Under the pieces are notes generated by a model, which saw only the letters and a list, made by a program, of their open reading frames with translations, searched no databases and had not been told where the DNA came from. From NCBI RefSeq assembly GCF_902712995.1, contig NZ_CACTIB010000008.1, forward strand, positions 62,001-126,000: a DNA stretch of 64,000 bases, in the 5' to 3' direction. Each line of letters starts with the position of its first letter. Position 1 is the first letter of the stretch. Below are positions 56,747 to 64,000 of this stretch, one piece after another. This DNA comes from Candidatus Mycoplasma haematohominis (GTDB lineage: Bacteria > Bacillota_I > Bacilli_A > Mycoplasmatales > Mycoplasmoidaceae). The position numbers were made by a program, and so were the translations under genes.

Positions 56747-59269
56747 TTATTTATAAGAATTGTTGATTATTTCCTCCACTTTTTTTATTTTTTTACTTAT
56801 ATTTAAGTTCTTTAATTCCATTGGATCGATTTCTATTTTTTCTTCTTTAATTTCTTTAGGTTTAGATTTATTAGAAATAGGTTTTCCGTGTAGCTTATTG
56901 TCTAGATATCTAGTTATTTCTTCTCCTATAGGTGCATTTTTAATATTCAAAATTTTTTGTACTACTGATTTACCACATAGAATCAATAATTCTTCAAAGG
57001 ATTCACCTATTTTTTCTATGAAGACGTTAAGAGGTGATTTTTGTTCTAGAGAGTGAAAGTGAACGTTATTTCTTAATTTGGTGACAAAGTCTAGATGTCA
57101 TTGTCAAGCTTCATCAATAGAGATTAGGAATATTCTTTTTAAGAAATCGTTGTATTGTTCTAGTACGTATTTATTTTTTTTTATTTCTAGAGCTTTAGTT
57201 AGAACATCAGAGATGATTGCTTCTATTTCTGTTGTGTTTTTGTGTTCAAAGTCCATTTCTTTGAAAACTGGGTAGAAGAAGAATTCGTCATTTAAGCATT
57301 GAATTAAATTTCTTACATTAAGTCTCTTAAGTTCGTTGTTTTCTACAAAGTCTTTCATTAAGCTCTTTACTATTTTTTTTGCGACTTTTATTAGTATTTC
57401 TTGGTTGTTTTTGTTTGTTAATAGGAAGTATCTTTGCTTATAGATAAGTTGTTGTTGTTTAGATAAGATTTCGCTGTATTCAACCAGATTTTTTCTGGTA
57501 TCGAAGTTTATTGACTGTATCTTTTTTTGAATATTGGTTAGAGTTTTTGAGATGAATTTGCTGTCGAAGAATTCGTCTTTTACTTTTTTAGCTAATTTAT
57601 CGAATCTGTCTCCTCCAAATCTTTTGAATATATCGTCTTCTAGTGAGATAAAGAAAATTGATTTTCCTGGGTCTCCTTGTCTTCCTGATCTACCTCTTAA
57701 TTGATTGTCTATTCTTCTGGATTCGTTTCTATCTGTACCTAAGACGAATAGTCCGCCTAGTTTTTTTACTTCATCAGTTAGTTTTATGTCTACTCCTCTT
57801 CCTGCAATGTTTGTAGCGATTGTTACAGCGTGTTTTCTTCCTGCTTGGGCGATGATTAAACCTTCTTTATCGTGGTTTTTGGCATTAAGAATTTCGCAAG
57901 GTATTTTTTGTTCTATTAGCTTTTGACATATTCTTTCTGAGTCAAAGACTGAGGAGGTACCAACTAGAACTGGTTGTCCAGTTATGTAGTGTCTTTTTAT
58001 TTCATCTACTATTCCTTTTATTTTTGCTTTTTGAGTACCAAATATGATGTCTGGTAAATCTTTTCTGATTACTGGTTTATTTGTTGGAACTTGTACAACA
58101 ATCATGTTGTAGGTTTCTGAGAATTCTTGTGCTTCTGAGATAGCTGTTCCTGATAGTGCCGCTATTCTGTTGTATAGTCTGAAGAATGATTGATATGTGA
58201 TGTTGGCAACTATTTTGTTTTCTGGTTTAATTCTTATTCATTCTTTGGCCTGTATAGCTTGATGTAATCCTGCGTTGTAGGTTTGACCGTAGAGCAATCT
58301 ACCTGTATAGTAGTCAACAATTATTATTTCTTCTTCTCCCTGACTATTTGTCGCAACAATATATTCTTTTCCGTTTTCGAATAGGAAGTTGGCAACTAGA
58401 GCATTTTGTATTTTGTGTATTAGTTCTGAGTTATCGAATACGTATAGTTTGGGTATTCCAAGTGCTTTTTCTATCTTTAGGATTCCTGTACTTTGTAGCG
58501 AAATAGTTTTTGTTTCGTGATCTATTATGTAGTCTTCTGGCTTTAAGTCTTTTACAAGCAAGTGAACATCTATGTATTTACTTACTCCTTCTTCTGCTGG
58601 ACCTGAAATAATTAGGGGCGTTCTAGCTTCATCAATTAGGATTGAATCACCTTCATCTATTATTGCGAAGTGTAGTTTTGGTATAAGGATATCGTTTTCT
58701 GAATAGACCATGTTATCTCTTAAGTAATCAAAGGCTAGTTCTGAGTTAGTTGTGTAAGTTACATGACATGCATACATTTTTTTCTTAAGCTCTTTGCTTA
58801 AGTTTGAGGTTATGAAACCTACTGTAATTCCTAAAAAGTTAAGTATTTTTCTACAGAATTCTGCATCTCTTTTTACTAGGTAATCGTTTACTGTAACAAC
58901 GTGAACCCCTTTACCTTCTAAGGAAGCAATGTAAGCAGCTAGAGCAATAGTTAGGGTTTTTCCTTCTCCAGTTTTCATTTCTGCGAAGTTTCCTCCGTAG
59001 ATAATTAATGCGCTAGTTAATTGAGTTCTGTAGGCAAACATGCCATGAGCTCTGTAGCATGCTTCTCTTACTGTAGCTAGAGCTTCAGGAAGCAGGTCAT
59101 CCATGCTTTCCCCTAGCTCTATTCTTTTTAAATAGCTTTGTGTTTTGTGTTTAAGTTCTAGATCAGAATAGGATCTGAATTCTTTCGTTAAATCGTCAAT
59201 CTGGTTAAGTACTCCTTGGATCCTATTTAGTATTAAATGAGATGGCTTGAATACCGATACTATGTTCAC
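56747..59269 (-). CDS. secA: preprotein translocase ATPase SecA
   Basis: Motor of the Sec export channel. 840 residues. Walker A EMKTGEGKTLT (about 98-108), VTVNDYLVKRDAE, DEGD box in AIIDEGDSILIDEARTPLI, nucleotide-binding domain 2 with NIAGRGVDIKL, GTDRNESRRIDNQLRGRSG. The zinc-binding C-terminal tail is absent, as in other mollicutes; the end is Lys/Glu-rich. Its ATG overlaps the end of the upstream DUF31 gene by 10 bases. No sequence of note in the 123-base gap 56624-56746. Confidence 0.96.
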
Positions 59270-60822
59270 TTTCTAAATTCACTTAGGGAAGTTTTCTGAC
59301 CTCTAGACAAATAATATTTGGATACTTGTTGTTTAAATGAAGATATTTGACCTACATCTCCTTCAATTAAATCATATTTAGGGAATATTATTTTTCCGTT
59401 TTCATATAAACCTTTTGATCTAATAGGTTCTACGTAACCTTGTTTATCTGATGCATCGTACATTCTATATAGACCTATAACATGTCCATTCTCATCTGTA
59501 GCTAGAGAACCAGAAGCCCCGGCTCCAAGAATAGAGTTGTCTAGTAGATAGTTGTATCCTCAGTTGTTGTAAGGAATTCCATTCCAGTAAATAGATGTTT
59601 TGTTTCCGTATCTGAATGTTTCATCTATTTGTCCAACATCCACATGGCCTATGATTGGTTGATTATCTTTATTTTTTATTTCGTGTTCGTCTACAGATGA
59701 AAGTCTGTGATTTAGATAAGTTAATCTACTTGCTCCTTGTCTAACAGGAGAATAGTTACCGTAACTTCTGTATTTGTCTGGTACATTTGATGCATACCCT
59801 GCTATGAAGTAGTCGACTTTTTCATCAAATAATTGATCACTTGTCTTTTTAAGCATTAGTTCTTCTGAGAAGAAGTCAAGGGCTTTATTTTTTAGACTTC
59901 CGTTTGTTCTATCGTATTTTCCGTAGAAGTCTCTAGTTATTAATTTGGCAGTTTCTTCATTTTTGAAATCTATTTCTAATACTGCAAAGTCTTTGTAATA
60001 GTTAGTTTTTGTTCATTTGTAGCCTAGCCCCCTTGGATTTAGTCCTATGTAGTTCATTGGGGCATAGAAGAGCTTTACGTCTTCTTCTACGAAATATAGG
60101 TATTCTGGTTCTGTTGAATTTCCCCATGCTTTAGGTTCGCTTGCGTTGTATGCGTATGTATTTCCTATTGAATAATGAGAAACTTTACTTCATAGTTCTG
60201 GAACAAAGTTAACTAATTCTTTTGTGTCAGTTGTTTGACTTATCTGTTTAGTTTTTTCTTTGAATAAGAAAACAGGTGTTTTGTATTCTCCTCTTCTTAA
60301 ACAACCACGTCATCTAGGTTGCGGTAGAAGTTGCTGGTAGGGATTATCTCAGAAGGAGATTTGGTCTATTACGTGAGCATTGGTTGCAACAAATCATTTA
60401 GTTGGATATTTTTGGCTTCCTGTTGGAAGAACATAGTCTAGAAACCATCCTGTTCCTGAACCACATGAGGTTTGTATTTTTATGCTGTAGTCTTGAATTA
60501 TGTGTATTCTCTCTTGGCCTCTATCTGCGTTGATTGGTTTATTTCTTACTTGATAGTAATCTGGATAGTAAGTTCTAAGGTCATAACTGTCTCAGTGCTC
60601 TTTAACTCCTTTTGTGTTGTGACTGTTGTAGGCAGCTAGAGAAGGAGAGTAACCAGATTCTTGAGATTTTTTTAAATCTTCTACTAGTTCTATGTTTTCT
60701 GAAGCAAATGGTATATGTATGTAATTTGCATATCATTTTGAGGGATTGTTAGCATAATAAAGACCAAGACCAGTTGCTCCGAAAACTGGTATAAGTACTG
60801 ATAATAAGAACGTCCTTTTCAT
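59260..60822 (-). CDS. DUF31-type serine protease, membrane-anchored (copy A)
   Basis: 520 residues. The N-terminal anchor is MKRTFLLSVLIPVFGATGLG. The trypsin-like core matches mollicute DUF31 peptidases: CGSGTGWFLDYVLP, the catalytic His at about 150 (WFVATNAHVI), a candidate Asp in YYKDFAVLEIDF, and the catalytic Ser at about 437 (GAGASGSLATD). In other mycoplasmas DUF31 proteases include immunoglobulin-cleaving enzymes; the target here is unknown. No lipobox Cys. The last Trp is TGA, so the true stop is TAG 59260-59262, overlapping secA. Confidence 0.85.
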
Positions 60823-60873
60823 CTTTGTATTAGATTAACTGAATCTTAAGATAATTATTCATTTTTGCCTGCC

Positions 60874-60879
60874 ATTATA
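60874..60879 (-). promoter_or_regulatory. candidate -10 box upstream of DUF31 copy A
   Basis: TATAAT on the minus strand, about 50 bases before the copy A start codon. No convincing -35 is seen at 16-18 bases. The remaining 134-base gap between the two protease genes (60823-60956) has no gene. Confidence 0.35.
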
Positions 60880-60956
60880 TTAATTCATATAAAAAGTATT
60901 GTTTTTTATAGATTAATAGTTGTATTGATAAGACAATTCTTAGAGTATTTTTTAAT

Positions 60957-62438
60957 TTATTTTCTTGGATTTAAGTTAGTTGACCTTAAAAAAGTTTTTG
61001 CATTTGGATAATACTTATCTAATTGTGATCTGTAGCTCTCTTTTTGACCCGGAACTCCTCTAATTAAGTCATATCTAGGAAATACTATCATTCCATTTCT
61101 GTATACACCTTCGGATCTAAGTGGAGTTACTGTTGATCATAATCCATTTAGTCGAGACGTGTATAAACCTAGGACTCCTCCATCAATATTAGTTACTAGA
61201 GAGCCGGAAGTTCCTGGACCCATTCCCAAATTATTTACTACGTATTTGTAACCTCATTCCTGGTATTTTTTTCCTCCTCAAAGTAGTTTTGAAAATGGAC
61301 ATTTTTGAGTGATTAATCCTGTGTTAGCGAAACCTATGAGATCTTGATTATTGTTGTTTTTTACAGAGGTAGGTCTACCTTCTATGCTTGTACTTCAACT
61401 TTCTAGGTGAGAAACAGTTCCAGTTGCGGGATTGTAATTGTCAATTGGTTTGTATTGATGTTGTGGATCGCCTGCATATCCTAGAGAGAATAATTGTGGA
61501 TTTTCACTTACCATTTGGTTTCCGGTGTACATATACATTAGGTCTGGATATAAGAAATCTAGTCTTTTAAATTTATGGTTCTTTGTATAGTACTTGTTGT
61601 AAATATTAGAAGTCATTACTCTGGCCTCTTCTTCGCTGCTGAACTCAATTTCTAAAATTGCAAAATCTTTAAAGTAATCTTCGTAACGTCTTGTTTCTGT
61701 GTTGAATTTTGGTCCTAAGAAGTTAAGTGGAACATAGAAGAGTTTTGGGTCTTCTATTCAAGAGAAAAATACTTTTCTTTCTGTATTCTTTTTTCTAGTT
61801 ACAGTTGGAGTTTGAAACCTATTTCAACTTAAAACTCTTTCAGGTTCTTGGATGTTTATTTCTTGTCTTCTATCTTTCGAGATGATGATTGGCGTGTGTT
61901 GGAAATTGTAGTTTCAACATCATCCATTAGGTTGTGGTTGATTGTATGGATTGTTTTTGAATCTCATACCAATAAGCACATGAGCATTGGTTGCTACAAA
62001 TCATTTAGTTGGGTATTTTCCATCTTCTGGAATTATGTAGTCTAGAAACCATCCTGTTCCTGAAAAGCATGGATATTTAAGGCTGAAAGTATGATCTCTT
62101 ATTCTTTGCATAGTTTCTCTTACTTCTTGAGAAGTTGGTTTTGGTAAATTGGATATGTATTCTTCGTATTTCTCTACTTTTACTGTTGGATGTTCTTTGG
62201 ACATAAGATCCAGCCATATTAGATCTTCGTTTTCTGGGGTTATTTTTTCTGTTAGCGCTGGCAGAGGTCTTCCTAGCCCATATTGCCTTAAATCTGCTCT
62301 TAATTCTGGATTTGATTCTATGTATCCTCCTTGGTTTTCTGTTCATGCAACGTTGGTTGGGCCAACTATGCTTGCATATGCTACTTCTGTTAAGCCGTGA
62401 GCTCTAAGTCAGGATAGTGATGGGTAATATTCAAACAT
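60957..62438 (-). CDS. DUF31-type serine protease (copy B)
   Basis: 493 residues, a diverged paralogue of copy A: CFSGTGWFLDYIIPEDGKYP with catalytic His at about 153 (KWFVATNAHVL), YFKDFAILEIEF, and Ser at about 411 (GPGTSGSLVTN). No clear signal peptide: the N-terminus is MFEYYPSLSWLRAHGLTEV, with an in-frame TAG seven codons upstream, so either it exits by another route, its anchor is weak, or it has lost export. Many Trp are TGA. Confidence 0.82.
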
Positions 62439-62737
62439 TTTTATAAATTTGTTTAGCTACGAGAGGTGATTTTATTTTGAATTTTGTTTAATTGAGTTTT
62501 AATTTTTATTTATTGTTTTTAGAGGTTATTTTTTTGCTAATTATTGAAATATATTTGTTGTGAGAAAATTAATCAAAGGGATACGTAATTAAGTATTTAG
62601 GGGAGTTATGTTAAAGATTGGTGTAAATATGTATATAGGAGGTGAGTTTTTATATATTTCAAATAGATTATTAGGGCTTAGTATTAGTTAGTTGTTTTTG
62701 AGCGCTATATTAATTCTTATAAGTCTAGTTATTGATT
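62439..62737. other. 299-base non-coding gap between divergent genes
   Basis: Very AT-rich, no gene supported. It contains a perfect AGGAGGTGA at 62637-62645, the full anti-Shine-Dalgarno complement, but no long reading frame follows at the right distance. A 27-codon ATG frame (62608-62691) spans it and is not convincing. Confidence 0.4.
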
Positions 62738-64000
62738 ATGTTTAAGTCTTTGAAACTTCCTTCAAGTGTTAATTTAAAAAACCCTTATTTATTTGGAGTA
62801 CCTTTAACAGCTTTAACTGGATCTTCTGCTTATTCTATTTACAAGAATGTTGATTTTGTTCCCCATATAGAACATCACTATCTTGCTAGAGTTCAGTTAA
62901 CTAAGAATGATGGAGATAGCTCTAGTTCTGATATTCAGGAATTAGCTAAAGAGGATAGAGGTAGATTAATTAATTATTACAAGAGGTATGACTCTAAGTA
63001 TTCAAGTGTTAATACTTCTGATGATTATACAGACGATAAAGCAACTTTTTTCTTGCATGTAAGGGATAAATCTACAGCTCCTAATCTGAATAATCTTTGA
63101 CTTAATAATGTTTCTTTAAATCAGCTTTCTATAGATAGATATGGTTATGAGTATGATGAAAGCGGTAATAAGAAAACAGATTCTAATTCAGCAAAGCTAA
63201 CAAAGTTAGTCGAATGGAAGAATATAGATCTTTCTAATTTTGCCTATAAGACTATTAAGGAAACTACTATTCCTTCTATTTCTTTCAATATAAAAGAAAA
63301 CATTCTTAAAGATCAAGTTTCTATCTTGATGAACGAGGAAGAAGGCAAATATAAGATAGAGGAAAGCGAAAAAGATGCAAGTAATGATTGGTTTGTTTGA
63401 TTAGATAAGGATTTATTAACTCTAAAACTTAATTATGCTCTTCAGACTTATGTTTTTAATCAGAGCGGAGCGCATGTTGAATCTACTGTTAAATCAATTG
63501 TTGGAGAAAGCTCAAGTAGAAATAATGATCAAAGTATCAAGTGAGAGTCTATTCAAAACAATTTGAAGGAGTTGCCAGAGGGATATGAACAGTTTGCTAA
63601 AGACTATATATCTTCTTTTGTAGATACATCTGCTACCAACGGAAAGCCTTCTAATTGATCTACGGTTGTTAATAAAGTTACTTCTACCGATCAATTCATA
63701 AAAACAGATGAATTGAATCAAATTTACAATAGATTTCAAAAGACTAGTAAAGCTATTACTTTATTTAAACCTCATGTAGTAACTAAGATCACTTCAGGGA
63801 AAACAGGTAACTGGAAAGTTGTTTTAGATTTAGAAAAAAAGGAGGAGGAAAAGAAAGAAGAAGAGAAGAAATTAGAGGACGACAAGAAACAAGAAACAAA
63901 GTATGAGGCAAGAGATATTAAGAAACTAGAAACCAGCACTACAAACGATGAAAAAGAAAAAAACAAGATTAATTTAATTTTTGATGTGTCAACTGACACA
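62738..64000 (+). CDS. membrane-anchored surface protein of unknown function, partial
   Basis: 421 codons to the window edge, still open. ATG 62738 gives MFKSLKLPSSVNLKNPYLFG and a weak hydrophobic segment (GVPLTALTGSSAYSIY) near residues 20-36, then a hydrophilic Ser/Asn/Asp-rich ectodomain-like body and a Glu/Lys-rich coiled-coil stretch (LEKKEEEKKEEEKKLEDD, about residues 364-381). Five TGA-Trp codons. Divergent from the protease operon. Family not recognised. Confidence 0.7.

Noticed and set aside
62077..62346. An 89-codon basic minus-strand frame inside the DUF31 copy B gene.
   Set aside because: It is a shadow in another frame of the same strand; the protease frame carries the conserved catalytic motifs.
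63820..63900. A purine-rich GAA/GAG run that resembles a simple repeat.
   Set aside because: It is in frame and encodes the Glu/Lys coiled coil of the surface protein.

Overview
The window comes from an AT-rich mollicute that reads TGA as tryptophan. Almost every conserved gene is broken by in-frame TGA under the standard code and becomes a full-length, family-typical protein when TGA is Trp, so all coordinates here use genetic code 4. The gene set fits a hemotropic Mycoplasma (hemoplasma), probably the low-GC suis/wenyonii/ovis side. It combines guaA and guaB (purine salvage from a blood-cell host), a superoxide dismutase, non-phosphorylating GapN, nicotinate salvage (pncB-nadD) and two DUF31 serine proteases, with no cell wall genes. 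The species assignment is inference.

Layout. 1-8.3 kb: broken cardiolipin synthase, prs, rsmI, tyrS, ffh, tRNA-Arg, the rpsF-ssb-rpsR-dnaB replication/ribosome operon, then five tRNA genes on the minus strand. 8.3-17.4 kb: YitT-type membrane protein and PstS-like binding protein (+), then a long minus-strand block rpsO-cysS-rlmB, a HAD protein, thrS and pepF. 17.4-26.2 kb: an unrecognised protein, tmk, recA, sodA, metS-ftsY, hprK, gapN. 26.4-33.1 kb: gyrB-gyrA followed by a separate gyrA C-terminal-domain gene, then a CPBP membrane protease. 33.1-42.6 kb: rnc, an MFS transporter overlapping pncB-nadD, the rpsL-rpsG-fusA cluster, dnaJ-grpE, fba. 42.6-50.4 kb: a large secreted unknown, ktrA/ktrB potassium uptake, guaB/guaA, trxB, tRNA-Ile. 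50.6-64 kb: rpoD-rnj, cmk, a YbhN-like membrane protein, a small alternative sigma factor, then secA with two DUF31 protease genes upstream on the same strand, and the start of another membrane-anchored unknown.

How the genes work together. Purine salvage (prs supplies PRPP; guaB and guaA turn IMP into GMP), pyrimidine kinases (tmk, cmk) and NAD salvage (pncB, nadD) feed nucleotide pools in a host-dependent cell. Fba and GapN belong to glycolysis, the presumed energy source. Ffh, FtsY and SecA form the export route that the proteases, the PstS-like protein and the surface unknowns would use. Rpo sigma factors, RNase III and RNase J serve transcription and RNA turnover.

The genome is extremely compact: all ten convergent neighbour pairs abut or overlap, so none has room for an intergenic terminator. 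The most notable items are a stand-alone GyrA C-terminal propeller carrying a GyrA box beside a gyrA that lacks one, a ThrRS without its editing domain, a UAU-anticodon tRNA-Ile, an ECF-like sigma factor, a housekeeping sigma factor with an altered region 4, tandem proteases overlapping secA, and a divergent promoter whose two -35 boxes lie in a perfect inverted repeat.
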